Positions 17,501 through 26,778 are shown, counted from the stretch's first letter. The stretch is DNA of 34,851 nt from an uncultured Burkholderiales bacterium (GCA_903949285.1 CAJAYT010000092.1:1-34851); one strand, 5' to 3'. A program made the numbers and translations. The notes: generated from the sequence alone by a model not told the origin.

Positions 17501-20432
17501 GCTTGTCGGACAGGTTTTTGGGTTGAATTCTGAGTTGGTTAAAGCGCAGACCAACCACTCGGCGCAACTGAGTTACAAAGAAAACCCAAATGCCGTGAAT
17601 CCTAATATTCAAATCATTCACGCGCGTGAACATAATTTAAAGAATTTGTCGGTGGATATTCCAAGGCAAAAATTCAACGTCATCACCGGCGTGAGTGGGT
17701 CGGGTAAATCTACGCTTGCGTTTGATATTTTGTTCAACGAGGGTCAAAGACGGTATTTGGAGAGCTTGAACGCTTACGCAAGAAGTATTGTCCAGCCTGC
17801 GGGACGCCCCGAAGTGGACGCGGTCTACGGCATTCCTCCAACCGTTGCGATTGAGCAAAGGCTCTCAAGGGGGGGGAGAAAGTCCACGGTTGGAACTACC
17901 ACAGAAGTTTGGCATTTCCTCAGGTTACTCTTTGTGAAACTGGGTACCCAGCACTGCGTGCATGACATGGCGAGCGTGGAGCCCCAAAGCGTCGAACGCA
18001 TTGCTGCTCACTTGATGCGCGAATTCAAGGGCCAGTTGATCGGCGTATTGGCTCCACTTGTGGTGAACAGAAAAGGCGTTTATACCGAGTGGGCAGAGTG
18101 GGCGAAGGCTCGCGGGTATACCCATTTAAGAGTCGACGGGGAGTTCTTGCCAACACTTAACTTTCCCCGCATCGACCGCTTTAAAGAGCACACGATTGAA
18201 TTACCCGTGCTCAGCTTGGTGGTCAGCGCAAGCACTGAAAAAGAATTGCGACAAGCGCTGCTCACTGCCTTAGAGCACGGTAAAGGCGTGCTAAACGTAC
18301 TGAGTGATTTGGGCGACCTGGGGGGCGCGATGCAAGAAAAACGCTCTACCGCGAAGGTCGGGCGAGTCCACACCTTCTCCACCAAGCGAGCATGTCCTGT
18401 GTGTAGTACTTCGTACATGGAATTAGATCCAAGACTCTTCTCCTACAACAGCAAACACGGCTGGTGCACCGAGTGTGTGGGCACAGGCCTTAAATTGTCT
18501 AAAGAGCAGCGCAAAGCGCTGGATGAAACTCTGCAAGAGGATCAAAAAGGTCGCGAGCAAAGCTTTGCAGAGCCAGAGGTTGAAGACATCAGCGATCAAC
18601 CCTGCCCAAGCTGTGAAGGCACACGGTTGAATCCCACTGCGCGCCACGTGATATTTCAAAAAGTTGCCATAACGGATCTGGCTAAGCTGAGTGTGGGGCG
18701 TCTGAGGGCCTGGGTAAGCGCTCTCAAGCTGAGCGGGCGGGACGCAGAGGTTGCGAGAGATTTGGTCCCTGAGATCGCAAGTCGCTTGGAGTTCTTAGAG
18801 AAGGTGGGTCTGGGTTATTTAACACTAGACCGGGGGGCGCCAACGCTCTCAGGGGGCGAAGCCCAGCGCATTCGACTCGCAGCCCAGTTGGGAAGCAATT
18901 TACAAGGCGTTTGTTATGTCCTAGATGAGCCAACGATTGGGCTTCACGCCCGGGACAACCAAATTTTGATATCTGCTTTAAAGGATCTCAGTTCCAAGGG
19001 GAACACCCTCGTGGTTGTTGAACATGATGAGGAGACAATTCGCGCAGCTGACCATATTATTGATATCGGGCCAAGCGCGGGTAAGAGGGGCGGACATTTG
19101 GTGGCGCAGGGCGTTGCTTCGGAAATATCCAAGGCCACTGACTCACAGACTGGAAAGTATTTAAGAGACGCGATGCGCCACCCCTTCCAGTTAAGGCGCG
19201 GGGTCAAAGTCTTGAGCGCGCAGGCTATGGCTGCTCAGCGAGCAACGTTGCTCGAACAAGCCAATGCCAAGCGTGTTAAAACCCCTAAAACCAAAGCCCA
19301 AATCAAGGCTGATAAAGAGTATCAACTTGCAACGCTTAGTGCCAGCTTCAACGCGCCTGGTGGAGCGGGTGCTGAAAGCTCTGAAGTAGCTCAGTGGCTG
19401 AGCATCAAGGGCGCAAACTTACACAACCTGAAAAATGTAGACGTCAACATCCCGCTTCGGCGACTGGTCGCAGTAACGGGCGTCAGCGGATCTGGCAAGT
19501 CAACCCTAGCGCGTGATGTATTACTCACCAATGTGCAAGCTGCAGTGACGCGAAAAAGCGCTCAAACCTGGCATGGGTGTGAATCTTTAGAGGGTTGGGA
19601 GCAAATTGACCGTGTGCTAGAAGTTGATCAAACGCCCATAGGTAAGACCCCCCGTTCTTGTCCTGCAACCTATATAGGATTTTGGGACACGGTCAGAAAA
19701 CTTTTCGCAGACACCTTAGAGGCCAAAGCCAGAGGCTACGGTGCAGGACGCTTTAGCTTCAATACGGGCGAGGGGCGTTGTCCAGGGTGTGAGGGGCAGG
19801 GGATGAGGACCATTGAGATGAGTTTCTTGCCCGATGTGAAAGTGCTGTGTGAGGTCTGCAAAGGAGCTCGGTTTAATCCGGAAACTTTAACGGTAAGTTG
19901 GCGCGGTAAGAGTATTGGGGACGTGTTGGCGATGGAGGTGGATGAGGCGGTTGAGTTCTTTGCATCCATGCCCGCAATCTCTCACCCTTTGCAACTCTTA
20001 AAGGATGTCGGACTGGGGTACTTGACCTTGGGACAACCCTCACCGACGCTCTCAGGGGGTGAGGCGCAGCGTATTAAATTGGTCACTGAATTATCCAAAG
20101 TGCGGGATGACATCACAAGGCGCGGTCAGAAAGCGCCGCACACGCTTTACGTACTGGATGAGCCAACCGTTGGCCTGCACATGGCAGACGTTGATAAATT
20201 GATCCGTGTACTGCACCGCTTGGTGGATGCAAAACACAGCGTGATCGTGATCGAACACGACCTAGATTTGATAGCGGAGGCCGATTGGATCATCGATCTT
20301 GGCCCAGATGGGGGAGACGCGGGGGGACGGGTCGTGATGTCTAACGCCCCGGAACAATGCACCAAGCTGAAAACCCACACCGGATTAGCGCTTGCACCCG
20401 TGTTGGCCAGAGGAGTGGGCTACGCCGCTTAA
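14514..20432 (+). CDS. Double-length UvrA paralogue (two fused UvrA units, four ATPase modules)
   Basis: UvrA is the DNA-damage sensor of nucleotide excision repair and normally has about 940 residues with two ABC ATPase modules. This protein has 1972 residues and repeats the whole architecture. Walker A motifs start at Gly33, Gly674, Gly1059 and Gly1656. LSGGE signatures start at 522, 873, 1445 and 1846, each followed by LDEP or FDEP Walker B and a VVEHD- or VIEHN-type switch histidine. Unit 1 spans about 1-1010 and unit 2 about 1040-1972. Each unit has the region between Walker A and the first zinc site where UvrB binds in canonical UvrA. Zinc CxxC pairs are complete in unit 2 (CPVC/CTEC, CPSC, CPGC/CEVC). 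In unit 1 the first pair is degenerate (CPDSD instead of CxxC). Long UvrA-like proteins occur in Burkholderiales, usually beside a separate normal uvrA, which would lie outside this window. Confidence 0.93.
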   Translation: MDDGIIKITGARQHNLKNLDVHIRTGELTVVTGPSGSGKSSLVFDTLYAEGQRRYVETFSAYARQFLDRMDRPAVDKVEGVPPAIAIDQTNPVRSSRSTVGTMTELNDHLKLLFARAAQLYDRKTAQLVRQDNAQSIYEEIKQRVAKLGVDPRLYFTFPVELPGSATPQEIEQWLSASGFTKVQGQREVSTPTGPRKVLDVVADRFRLGSVEQVRVLEAIETAVKRGSGRLNVYVDAAEVATNAPAAANSEIWRFSTGLHCPDSDLSYSAPTPSMFSFNSPVGACETCRGFGRVIGVDYGLVIPNDKLTLRSGAVKTIQTPAWSEAQEDLMRHAEKEGIPRDTPWYKLSQSQKDWVINGSPEWNGKWNQKWFGIKRFFEYLETKSYKMHIRVLLSKYRSYTPCHVCAGSRLKTESLLWRIGSSQSAALAGLQKGRFKPAGVDWSAEQLSSLPGLTLHDLMLLPIERMKIFFDAMERDNSLVVHDSAERQALMMLFDEIRTRLRYLCDVGLGYLTLDRQSRTLSGGEVQRINLTTALGTSLVNTLFVLDEPSIGLHPRDMGRITQAMQRLKTAGNTLVVVEHDPAVMLAADRIIDMGPGPGERGGQIVFDGTPAQIRGADTLTGEYLGGRKSVGLGLTRLVRDSTPRLILEGATEHNLKGISVEFPLERLVCVTGVSGSGKSTLIQDILAPTLLRHFGRATETPGAHSRLLGADHLSDVVFVDQSPIGKTARSNPVSYVGAWDALREIFANATLSKQRGYTASKFSFNGGDGRCPTCGGSGFEHVEMQFLSDVYLRCPDCDGKRYRPEILEVKIERRDAVTGAAVYLNVADVLELTVSQAVALFAKDREVLRTLQPIVDVGLEYVRLGQPVPTLSGGEAQRLKLAGYLAAASKATSHSKQSLARKGTLFLFDEPTTGLHFDDIAKLMRALRRLLEAGDSLIVIEHNLDVIRSSDWIIDLGPEGGDAGGELVAEGTPDDLRRHAVSHTGAALREYDESLVGQVFGLNSELVKAQTNHSAQLSYKENPNAVNPNIQIIHAREHNLKNLSVDIPRQKFNVITGVSGSGKSTLAFDILFNEGQRRYLESLNAYARSIVQPAGRPEVDAVYGIPPTVAIEQRLSRGGRKSTVGTTTEVWHFLRLLFVKLGTQHCVHDMASVEPQSVERIAAHLMREFKGQLIGVLAPLVVNRKGVYTEWAEWAKARGYTHLRVDGEFLPTLNFPRIDRFKEHTIELPVLSLVVSASTEKELRQALLTALEHGKGVLNVLSDLGDLGGAMQEKRSTAKVGRVHTFSTKRACPVCSTSYMELDPRLFSYNSKHGWCTECVGTGLKLSKEQRKALDETLQEDQKGREQSFAEPEVEDISDQPCPSCEGTRLNPTARHVIFQKVAITDLAKLSVGRLRAWVSALKLSGRDAEVARDLVPEIASRLEFLEKVGLGYLTLDRGAPTLSGGEAQRIRLAAQLGSNLQGVCYVLDEPTIGLHARDNQILISALKDLSSKGNTLVVVEHDEETIRAADHIIDIGPSAGKRGGHLVAQGVASEISKATDSQTGKYLRDAMRHPFQLRRGVKVLSAQAMAAQRATLLEQANAKRVKTPKTKAQIKADKEYQLATLSASFNAPGGAGAESSEVAQWLSIKGANLHNLKNVDVNIPLRRLVAVTGVSGSGKSTLARDVLLTNVQAAVTRKSAQTWHGCESLEGWEQIDRVLEVDQTPIGKTPRSCPATYIGFWDTVRKLFADTLEAKARGYGAGRFSFNTGEGRCPGCEGQGMRTIEMSFLPDVKVLCEVCKGARFNPETLTVSWRGKSIGDVLAMEVDEAVEFFASMPAISHPLQLLKDVGLGYLTLGQPSPTLSGGEAQRIKLVTELSKVRDDITRRGQKAPHTLYVLDEPTVGLHMADVDKLIRVLHRLVDAKHSVIVIEHDLDLIAEADWIIDLGPDGGDAGGRVVMSNAPEQCTKLKTHTGLALAPVLARGVGYAA

Positions 20433-20437
20433 AAGGA

Positions 20438-22072
20438 TTAAGACGACGCGTCTTGGAGGGTTAGTCCCGCGTGCTCGCGCAAGGGGTGGAACTCTATTTT
20501 GGGAAACCGTTCCTGCGCCAAGCGCACATCGTAGGGTGAGGTGCAAAGATAGGCAAGCGTATTGGCTGCATCAAGGGCCATGCGCTGCGGGTAAGCGTAG
20601 ACGAACTCTTTGAGTTCAGAGTCGCTCTTGGCTGTGATCCAGCGCGCGCCTGTGTACTGACAGGACTCGAGTTTGACGTCACAGTCGTACTCGGCTTTGA
20701 GTCTGTGTTGGACGACTTCGAATTGCAAAGCGCCAATCGCACCCAGCAGCATAGAGCCACCCGCCTCTGGACGAAAAACTTGGATCGCCCCTTCCTCACC
20801 AAGTTGCGCCAAGCCGGTTTGGAGTTGTTTGGTGCGAAGGGGGTTTTTAAGAATCACGGTCATAAAAAGTTCTGGCGCAAAAAACGGCAATCCCGTGTAC
20901 TGGAGTGCTATGCCGTCTGTAATGGTGTCCCCGAGTTGTACCCCCCCGTGGGTGGTAAAGCCAATAATGTCTCCTGCATAAGCCTCTTCTACGGCCTCTC
21001 TTCGCTGTGAAAGAAAGGTCACCACGGAGGTTGGGCGAAGCTCTTTCGCAGAGCGTTGAACTCTGAGTTTCATGCCCGGAACATACTTGCCCGAGGCAAC
21101 CCGTACAAAGGCGATCCTATCCCTGTGCGAGGGATCCATGTTTGCCTGGACTTTAAACACGACACCTGAGAAATGCTCATCCTCAGGTTGAATTTCTTTG
21201 ATAACGGGGGCCTTGTCTACGATGAGAGAGCTTACGCGTGGTCGTGGTGAGGGAGCCAGGTCTACTAAAGCGTCTAGTATCTCCATCACTCCAAAATTAT
21301 TAACGCCTGAGCCAAAAAACACTGGAGTTTGTTTCCCAGCGAGAAAGGCCTCTAAATCAAATGCAGGGGATGCACCGGTTGCGAGCTCCATGCTCTCAAT
21401 AGATGCATCCCAAGTATCTTTGAAACGCTCTTTGAGCGCGCCGATATCTTTTAAGGGGAGTGCTTCAAAGTCCTCAGGCCTTCGCTCGCTGCCCGATTCG
21501 AACACCGTCATCGTATCGTTTCTAAGGTTCAAAATACCTGAGAATTGTTTGCCCTGTCCAACAGGCCAAGTCATCGGCGTGCAGGGCATCCCCAGCTCCC
21601 GCTCCACCTCATCCAAGAGATCAAGGGGGTCGCGTACTTCACGGTCCATTTTGTTAATGAAGGTTAAGATGGGCGTATTTCTTTGTCGACACACTTCGAT
21701 TAAACGCCTTGTTTGCGCCTCAACGCCGTTGGCCGCATCGATCACCATCAACGCAGAATCCACAGCGGTCAACACGCGGTAGGTGTCCTCACTAAAGTCT
21801 TTGTGTCCTGGGGTGTCAAGTAAGTTGATGACGTGATCTCTATAAAGCATCTGCATGACGGAGCTTGCCACTGAGATGCCGCGTTGTTTCTCGATTTCCA
21901 TCCAATCACTGGTTGCGTGTCTTGAGGCTTTGCGGGCTTTTACAGAGCCCGCAATTTGGATGGCTCCGGAGAAGAGCAATAGTTTTTCCGTAAGTGTTGT
22001 CTTACCCGCATCGGGGTGGGAGATGATGGCAAAGGTGCGTCTGCGACGAACTTCTTGAGAAACTGTGGTCAT
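20438..22072 (-). CDS. prfC: Peptide chain release factor 3
   Basis: RF3 is a translational GTPase that recycles RF1/RF2 from the ribosome after termination. The protein is 544 residues from ATG at 22072, near the family norm (about 530). The GTPase motifs are SHPDAGKTTLTEKLL (G1), RGISVASSVM (G2), DTPGHKDFSEDTYR (G3) and NKMDRE (G4). The C-terminal AIGALQFEVVQHRLKAEYDCDVKLE is RF3-specific and separates it from EF-G. The frame extends to a TTG at 22096, but the N-terminus TTVSQEVRRRRTFAIISHPDAGK matches relatives from the ATG. The stop lies 5 bases from the stop of the convergent uvrA paralogue and no terminator lies between them. Confidence 0.96.
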   Translation of the reverse strand: MTTVSQEVRRRRTFAIISHPDAGKTTLTEKLLLFSGAIQIAGSVKARKASRHATSDWMEIEKQRGISVASSVMQMLYRDHVINLLDTPGHKDFSEDTYRVLTAVDSALMVIDAANGVEAQTRRLIEVCRQRNTPILTFINKMDREVRDPLDLLDEVERELGMPCTPMTWPVGQGKQFSGILNLRNDTMTVFESGSERRPEDFEALPLKDIGALKERFKDTWDASIESMELATGASPAFDLEAFLAGKQTPVFFGSGVNNFGVMEILDALVDLAPSPRPRVSSLIVDKAPVIKEIQPEDEHFSGVVFKVQANMDPSHRDRIAFVRVASGKYVPGMKLRVQRSAKELRPTSVVTFLSQRREAVEEAYAGDIIGFTTHGGVQLGDTITDGIALQYTGLPFFAPELFMTVILKNPLRTKQLQTGLAQLGEEGAIQVFRPEAGGSMLLGAIGALQFEVVQHRLKAEYDCDVKLESCQYTGARWITAKSDSELKEFVYAYPQRMALDAANTLAYLCTSPYDVRLAQERFPKIEFHPLREHAGLTLQDASS

Positions 22073-22163
22073 AATATTTTTTTCGATAACCCTCAATCAT
22101 AACTTGTTAGCCATCCAAATCCTCTGTGCATGGATTAAGTAAGGCTTTAGAGTCTGAAGTTGA

Positions 22164-22219
22164 GCATTCAGCATTCAGCATTCAGCATTCAGCATTCAGC
22201 ATTCAGCGTTCAGCGTTCA
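22164..22219. repeat. Heptanucleotide tandem repeat, unit GCATTCA, 8 copies
   Basis: Six perfect GCATTCA copies (22164-22205) followed by two GCGTTCA variants (22206-22219), in the gap between the starts of prfC and the end of the histidine kinase gene. It lies about 90 bases upstream of the prfC start, within reach of its promoter. The unit length of 7 matches that of the unrelated array at 508-549. Confidence 0.95.
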
Positions 22220-22270
22220 AGCTGTGCTGAGCGAGAGGAGGTGTACTCATTGCAGTCATTGACCGTGCAG

Positions 22271-23806
22271 CTAAGGAGTGAGATCCAAAGAGATTGTTTC
22301 ATACACCAACTCTTCAAGCTCTTTGAGTCCAACGGGCTTGGTCAGTAAGTGTTTAATCTTAAGATTGTGACAAACGAGTTGCAAAGAGTGATCGATTTGC
22401 CCGGAGATGATTGCAATCTCAGTTCGGTGATGCGCTCGTGTGGGCGCTCTGTAAATAAGATCATGAATCTTCTCCAACAACTTGGCCCCGCTCATACCGG
22501 GCATATTCCAGTCTACGATTACCAAGTCATAAGGCCGCTTTGACATTAAATTCAGTGCCTCTTGGCCGCTCCCGGTCTCATCTGTGGATATTTTGAGAGG
22601 CGGGGAGTAGGTCTTAGAGCTGTTGGTTTTGAGCCATGAGGACTCAACTATTTTTTGAAGTGCTAGTTTGAGGACATGCCGATTGACCAAGAGGTCGTCA
22701 ACGATCAGAACGCTTAAAGTAGTAATTCCCTGAATGGGGACTTCAGTCGATGCTAGAGCTGTTGCACTAGCACTTGCACTTGCACTTGCACTTGCACTTG
22801 CACTTGCACTAGCACTAGCACTAGCACTAACACTTGCACTATCAATAGTAGGTGAATGGGTATTGGACAAATTACCTAGCGAGTCAGTTTTGCGGCGTGT
22901 GTCCGTTTGAGTATCCATTGGCCCTTGAGTCGAGCGAGCGGGAGTAAAGGGTATAGAAATTTCAAAAGTTGACCCCTTGGGACGCAAAGGTGTATGGGTT
23001 GTGCTGCTACGCACTGAGACTTCCCAGCCACTGGCTTTTGCGATGCTCTTGACGATCGCCAGGCCTAGGCCGTTGCTGGGGCCGCCCTTGAGTCCATCTC
23101 CCTCAGCCTTGATCATATAAAAGGGCTCAAAGATGCGGTTCAGTTCCTCCTCCTTGATTCCCACTCCCGTATCCGTAACCCTTAAGGTGACTGTGTTTGG
23201 TATGGATGCATCAATGCTAATGCTGATCTTCCCAGCGCTTGTGTATTTGATGGCGTTGGAGACAATATTAACGAGCACCTGGCGCAGCCGTAGTTCATCT
23301 AGGACCATGAACTGGGGTATGTTGGGTGCAACGTGAAGGGTTATTTGAAGTCCTTTTGCCCTTGCAAGTGCAGAGAAGGTCTCAAAGACCGTGGAGACGG
23401 TTTGTAAGATATCGATTTGGGATGGACGCAGCGCAAACGAACCTGAGCGAATTTGGGCTCCGTCCAAAATATCATTCGCCAAGCTCAGTAGCTGCTCACT
23501 CGCAATTTGGGCGCCCTCTAAATGGTTTTGTTGTGGGGAGGCAACCTGACCGCTTTGCTTTAATAATTCCAGATGCAACTTGAGCGCGGATAAGGGGCTG
23601 CGCAGTTCGTGGCTCATACTTGCAACCCAAATGTCTTGCCCAGAAATGGCACTTTTGAGTGCGGTGTTTTCCTGATTTAAACGGCGTATCTTGCGCGCTA
23701 AGAACACGAACACGAACGCGAACGCGACCAGCGCCAAAATTGCTGCAAATACAGATAGCAAAATTGGATTCTGAAAGGCTCTGGGGTCCAGGCTGTTTAG
23801 TAGCAT
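22271..23806 (-). CDS. Membrane-anchored hybrid histidine kinase with C-terminal receiver domain
   Basis: A 511-residue sensor kinase. One transmembrane helix (about 14-37) is followed by a basic stretch and a short coil. The HisKA domain has phospho-acceptor His66 in SMSHELRSPLSAL. The ATPase domain shows N-box VNIVSNAIKYT (Asn180, Asn184), DTGVG (212-216), FEPFY and GLGLA (246-250). A low-complexity Ser-Ala linker covers about 322-348. The receiver domain follows (LIVDD near 370), with phospho-acceptor Asp432 in VDWNMPG and Lys490 in TKPVG. There is no periplasmic sensory domain, so the signal is probably cytoplasmic or in the membrane. No response regulator or Hpt gene is adjacent, so it is an orphan. 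The start is ATG at 23806; the ribosome site is weak. Confidence 0.93.
   Translation of the reverse strand: MLLNSLDPRAFQNPILLSVFAAILALVAFAFVFVFLARKIRRLNQENTALKSAISGQDIWVASMSHELRSPLSALKLHLELLKQSGQVASPQQNHLEGAQIASEQLLSLANDILDGAQIRSGSFALRPSQIDILQTVSTVFETFSALARAKGLQITLHVAPNIPQFMVLDELRLRQVLVNIVSNAIKYTSAGKISISIDASIPNTVTLRVTDTGVGIKEEELNRIFEPFYMIKAEGDGLKGGPSNGLGLAIVKSIAKASGWEVSVRSSTTHTPLRPKGSTFEISIPFTPARSTQGPMDTQTDTRRKTDSLGNLSNTHSPTIDSASVSASASASASASASASASASASATALASTEVPIQGITTLSVLIVDDLLVNRHVLKLALQKIVESSWLKTNSSKTYSPPLKISTDETGSGQEALNLMSKRPYDLVIVDWNMPGMSGAKLLEKIHDLIYRAPTRAHHRTEIAIISGQIDHSLQLVCHNLKIKHLLTKPVGLKELEELVYETISLDLTP
22764..22841. repeat. In-frame hexanucleotide repeat (GCACTT/GCACTA), 13 copies, inside the histidine kinase gene
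   Basis: Thirteen contiguous 6-bp units read on the plus strand as GCACTT or GCACTA, with one ACACTT. On the coding (minus) strand they give alternating Ser-Ala codons at residues about 322-348, joining the kinase and receiver domains. The unit is two codons, so copy changes would alter linker length without a frameshift. Confidence 0.95.
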
Positions 23807-24003
23807 GAGGCTGGGCTAGTGTGATGTGTTCTTCAAATGTATCCGGGGTGGCGACTAAAATTTTGAATCTGATTTGGATAAGTGTGCATCAGTAGTCTAA
23901 TTTAACCTGCCTCAAAAAGACAGCATTGGTAATGGGTTAGCTTGGTTTTCTAAACTATTGAGTAGCAAGGTGCATACCTTTTGGGGTTTTAAGGCTGCTT
24001 TGG
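23807..24003. other. Non-coding gap between the histidine kinase start and the ahcY promoter
   Basis: About 200 bases upstream of the divergent histidine kinase gene. I see no credible reading frame, RNA gene or repeat. It should hold the kinase promoter, but no convincing -35/-10 pair on the minus strand stands out. Confidence 0.5.
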
Positions 24004-24033
24004 TTGCAACTATTTGTCAGTTTGAGTTAAAAT
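24004..24033 (+). promoter_or_regulatory. Sigma70-type promoter of the ahcY-metF unit
   Basis: TTGCAA (24004-24009) and TAAAAT (24028-24033) with an 18-base spacer. The predicted start, about 7 bases after the -10, falls at 24040-24042, directly at the 5' edge of the riboswitch aptamer. That positional agreement supports the call. Confidence 0.7.
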
Positions 24034-24042
24034 ATGGGTCAA

Positions 24043-24119
24043 TCCGAGGAGCGCTGCAGCCGAGTTCATTTCTTAGAACGACGGTGAGGCTCGGATCTTG
24101 ATCACCAACTGCGCTCACC
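24043..24119 (+). ncRNA. S-adenosylhomocysteine (SAH) riboswitch
   Basis: The SAH aptamer signature is clear: CCGAGGAGCGCUGCA at the 5' end, GAGGCUCGG in the middle and AACUGCGCUCAC at the 3' end. TCCGAG (24043-24048) pairs with CTCGGA (24090-24095) as P1. GAGCGC (24049-24054) pairs with GCGCTC (24111-24116) as the pseudoknot. GTTC/GAAC (about 24064-24079) forms an internal stem-loop. This class binds SAH and turns on genes that remove it. The gene downstream is ahcY, the expected target. Confidence 0.93.
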
Positions 24120-24185
24120 CACTGATAGATGTGAGGTGAGCCTCTAAAGCGCTTTGGCCTAAGCTCAGTTCGCACTCATCAGTGG
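24119..24185 (+). promoter_or_regulatory. Structured expression platform between the SAH aptamer and ahcY
   Basis: CCACTGAT (24119-24126) and ATCAGTGG (24178-24185) form a perfect 8-bp long-range stem. It encloses the hairpin GAGG-TGAG-CCTC and the palindrome AAAGCGCTTT (24146-24155). The GCGCT inside that palindrome repeats the 3' pseudoknot strand, so it could compete for the aptamer's GAGCGC. There is no T-run, which argues against simple termination. The ahcY ribosome site (GGAG near 24201) lies just outside the stem. Confidence 0.45.
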
Positions 24186-24211
24186 TATCAACATTGAATG
24201 GAGTTGAATAA

Positions 24212-25645
24212 ATGAGTGCTGTTTTAAAATCCACCCAAGCCGCTGACTACGCAATTGCTGATATTACATTGGCAGCCTGGGGTCGCAAAGAAATCAAAAT
24301 TGCTGAGACCGAGATGCCTGGCCTGATGGCTATTCGTCAAGAGTTCACCAAATCACAGCCTTTAAAAGGCGCTCGTGTCACGGGTTCATTGCACATGACC
24401 ATCCAAACTGCTGTTTTGGTTGAGACACTGCAAGCCCTGGGCGCTGAGGTGCGTTGGGCTTCTTGCAATATTTTCTCAACTCAAGATCACGCAGCCGCAG
24501 CGTTGGTTGTAAACGGTACCCCCGTTTTTGCATACAAGGGTGAGTCACTCGCTGATTACTGGGACTACACGCACCAAATCTTTGAATTCGGCGTTGCTGG
24601 ATCCAAAGGCGAAGGCCCCAACATGATTTTGGATGACGGTGGAGATGCAACGCTTCTAATGCACATCGGCCAAAAAGCTGAGAAAGATCTCAGCGTCATC
24701 AGTAATCCACAAAGTGAAGAAGAGATCTGCCTCTTTAACTCTATCAAGGCCAAGCTTGCTCAGGACCCAACCTGGTACACCAGAAAGAGCGCTGAGATCA
24801 TTGGCGTGACTGAGGAGACCACAACGGGCGTTCACCGCTTGAATGAGATGTCTGCTGCTGGAACTTTGTTGTTCAAGGCAATCAACGTGAATGATTCAGT
24901 AACCAAGAGCAAGTTTGATAATTTATACGGCTGCCGTGAGTCTTTGGTTGACGCCATCAAGCGCGCAACCGATGTGATGATCGCAGGAAAAGTTGCAGTT
25001 GTTGCGGGTTACGGCGATGTGGGTAAGGGCAGTGCACAGGCGCTTCGCGCATTGAGCGCTCAAGTTTGGGTAACTGAGATTGATCCTATCAACGCATTGC
25101 AAGCAGCGATGGAAGGTTACAAAATTGTGACCATGGAGTACGCTGCTGACAAGGCAGATATCTTTGTGACAGCAACAGGTAACAAACACGTCATCACCCA
25201 TGAGCACATGGTCAAGATGAAAGATCAAGCGATTGTTTGTAACATTGGTCACTTTGATAACGAGATCGATATCGTCGGTGTTGAAAAATACAAATGGGAA
25301 GAGATCAAGCCCCAAGTCGATCACATCATCTTCCCTGACGGCAAACGCATCATCATGCTTGCCAAAGGTCGTTTGGTTAATTTGGGCTGCGGAACTGGTC
25401 ACCCAAGCTTTGTGATGAGTAGCTCTTTTGCAAATCAAACGATTGCTCAAATCGAACTCTTTACACGTCCCGAGGCCTATGAAACAGGTAAAGTCTACGT
25501 TCTTCCCAAGCACTTGGACGAGAAAGTAGCGCGCCTGCATTTGGCCAAAGTAGGTGCCATGCTCACCGAACTGAGCGACGAGCAAGCCGCATACATCGGT
25601 GTATCTAAAAGCGGTCCTTACAAGGCCGATACATACCGTTATTAA
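24212..25645 (+). CDS. ahcY: Adenosylhomocysteinase (SAH hydrolase)
   Basis: NAD-dependent enzyme that splits S-adenosylhomocysteine into adenosine and homocysteine, relieving product inhibition of methyltransferases. The 477 residues match the long bacterial form with the extra insert around 150-190. [22 protein letters not shown] (51-72), the substrate block [21 protein letters not shown], the NAD-binding GYGDVGKG (266-273) and the C-terminal DKVARLHL-like and [11 protein letters not shown] ends are all typical. ATG at 24212 is preceded by GGAGTTGA. It is controlled by the SAH riboswitch immediately upstream and followed by metF on the same strand. Confidence 0.98.
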   Translation: MSAVLKSTQAADYAIADITLAAWGRKEIKIAETEMPGLMAIRQEFTKSQPLKGARVTGSLHMTIQTAVLVETLQALGAEVRWASCNIFSTQDHAAAALVVNGTPVFAYKGESLADYWDYTHQIFEFGVAGSKGEGPNMILDDGGDATLLMHIGQKAEKDLSVISNPQSEEEICLFNSIKAKLAQDPTWYTRKSAEIIGVTEETTTGVHRLNEMSAAGTLLFKAINVNDSVTKSKFDNLYGCRESLVDAIKRATDVMIAGKVAVVAGYGDVGKGSAQALRALSAQVWVTEIDPINALQAAMEGYKIVTMEYAADKADIFVTATGNKHVITHEHMVKMKDQAIVCNIGHFDNEIDIVGVEKYKWEEIKPQVDHIIFPDGKRIIMLAKGRLVNLGCGTGHPSFVMSSSFANQTIAQIELFTRPEAYETGKVYVLPKHLDEKVARLHLAKVGAMLTELSDEQAAYIGVSKSGPYKADTYRY

Positions 25646-25693
25646 TATTCGTTTGCATTAAGTGCAAAAACGAAGATAAAGGTGTTTTAGCGC

Positions 25694-25731
25694 AAAGGGG
25701 CCAGGTCGGTTAAGGCTTTGGCCCCTTTCGT
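25694..25731 (+). terminator. Hairpin between ahcY and metF, weak or partial terminator
   Basis: AAAGGGGCCA (25694-25703) and TGGCCCCTTT (25719-25728) form a perfect 10-bp stem around a 15-base loop. The tail is CGTTT, a poor T-run. It may end part of the ahcY transcripts or protect the 3' end, allowing lower metF expression from read-through. Confidence 0.55.
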
Positions 25732-25791
25732 TTAAGCACTATGAATTGACGTAAATGAATGAGCGTTTCGCTTATTTTGGGGATCTGCCTG

Positions 25792-26616
25792 ATGAGCCAT
25801 ATTAGTATTGAATTCTTTCCGCCCAAGACGCCTGAGGGAGCTGAGAAACTGCGAGCTGTTCGCAAAACACTTTACGCCCTAAAACCTCAGTTTTGCTCTG
25901 TAACTTACGGAGCGGGAGGGGCCACGCAAGCAGGAACTTTTGCAACGGTTGGTGAAATCCTTAAAGAAGGCGTAGACGCAGCATCGCATTTTTCTTGTAT
26001 CGGCGCCAGCGCTGCAAAAGTGCGACTCGAGCTCGAGGAGCTCAAAGCCATGGGCGTTAAAAGACTGGTCGCCCTAAGGGGTGACTTGCCAAGCGGCTAC
26101 GGTCACGGCGGAGAGTTTCATTACGCCAGTGATTTGGTGCGATTTATTCGTGCACAGATGGGAGACTATTTTTACATCGAAGTGGCAGCTTATCCTGAAT
26201 TTCATCCCCAAGCGGCGACGGCTCAAAGTGACATCAATGCTTTGGTTGCAAAAGTAAGAGAGGGCGCTAATTCTGCGATTACGCAGTATTTTTACAATCA
26301 GGATGCTTACTTTAGATTTGTAGAGGACGCGGTCGCAGCAGGTGTGAACATCCCAATCATCCCAGGTATCATGCCTATTACAAGTGCCTCCCAGTTGATG
26401 CGTTTTTCTGACGCCTGCGGCGCAGAGATTCCGCGTTGGATCAGGCAGCGTCTGCACTCATACGGCGATGATGTGGAATCTATCCGTGCGTTTGGCGTGG
26501 ATGTGGTCTCCAAGCTTTGCGAGCAACTGCTGGACGGGGGCGCGCCGGGCATTCATTTTTACAGTATGAATCAATCTAACGCTGTGATGCAAATCTCTAA
26601 AAATTTAAATCTATAA
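25792..26616 (+). CDS. metF: 5,10-methylenetetrahydrofolate reductase
   Basis: Flavoprotein that reduces methylene-THF to methyl-THF, the methyl donor for methionine synthesis. The core begins ISIEFFPPKTPEGAEKL, with Glu7 equivalent to the family's catalytic glutamate. SVTYGAGGAT, HFSCIGAS, LVALRGDLP, AAYPEFHPQA and ITQYFYNQDAYFRFVED follow, then PGIMPITS and a C-terminal GAPGIHFYSMNQS. The frame is open from ATG at 25759, but ATG at 25792 is chosen: it puts the protein start at the conserved strand and has GGGGAT (25779-25784) about 8 bases upstream, giving 274 residues. It sits 146 bases after ahcY, so both methyl-cycle genes probably share the riboswitch-controlled transcript in part. Confidence 0.96.
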   Translation: MSHISIEFFPPKTPEGAEKLRAVRKTLYALKPQFCSVTYGAGGATQAGTFATVGEILKEGVDAASHFSCIGASAAKVRLELEELKAMGVKRLVALRGDLPSGYGHGGEFHYASDLVRFIRAQMGDYFYIEVAAYPEFHPQAATAQSDINALVAKVREGANSAITQYFYNQDAYFRFVEDAVAAGVNIPIIPGIMPITSASQLMRFSDACGAEIPRWIRQRLHSYGDDVESIRAFGVDVVSKLCEQLLDGGAPGIHFYSMNQSNAVMQISKNLNL

Positions 26617-26740
26617 ATAAGATCAAGTATCTTCATGCTGAAGATGACTGGCGAGACAAAGTCACGATCAAGTTCTGAGTAAGGATACAAGAGCGGAAAA
26701 TAATCGTTTCAAAGGGTCGCAAGAGTTGTCATAAAAAGTT

Positions 26741-26770
26741 TTAAGAAAAGCCTGAAAATTTATTTATAAT
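26741..26770 (+). promoter_or_regulatory. Promoter of the tRNA-like gene
   Basis: A consensus TATAAT (26765-26770) lies 18 bases after TTAAGA (26741-26746). The predicted start at about 26777 is within two bases of the first nucleotide of the tRNA-like sequence, so the transcript would have almost no leader. Confidence 0.6.
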
Positions 26771-26778
26771 ATATGTGC

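Noticed and set aside
21198..21782. Plus-strand frame of 194 codons inside prfC
   Set aside because: Shadow frame antisense to conserved RF3 GTPase sequence; low-complexity serine/arginine-rich translation.
22073..22096. TTG-initiated extension of prfC by eight residues
   Set aside because: The ATG at 22072 gives the conserved RF3 N-terminus.
26629..26645. Hairpin ATCTTCA-TGC-TGAAGAT after metF as a terminator
   Set aside because: The 7-bp stem is perfect but AT-rich and has no T-run after it.
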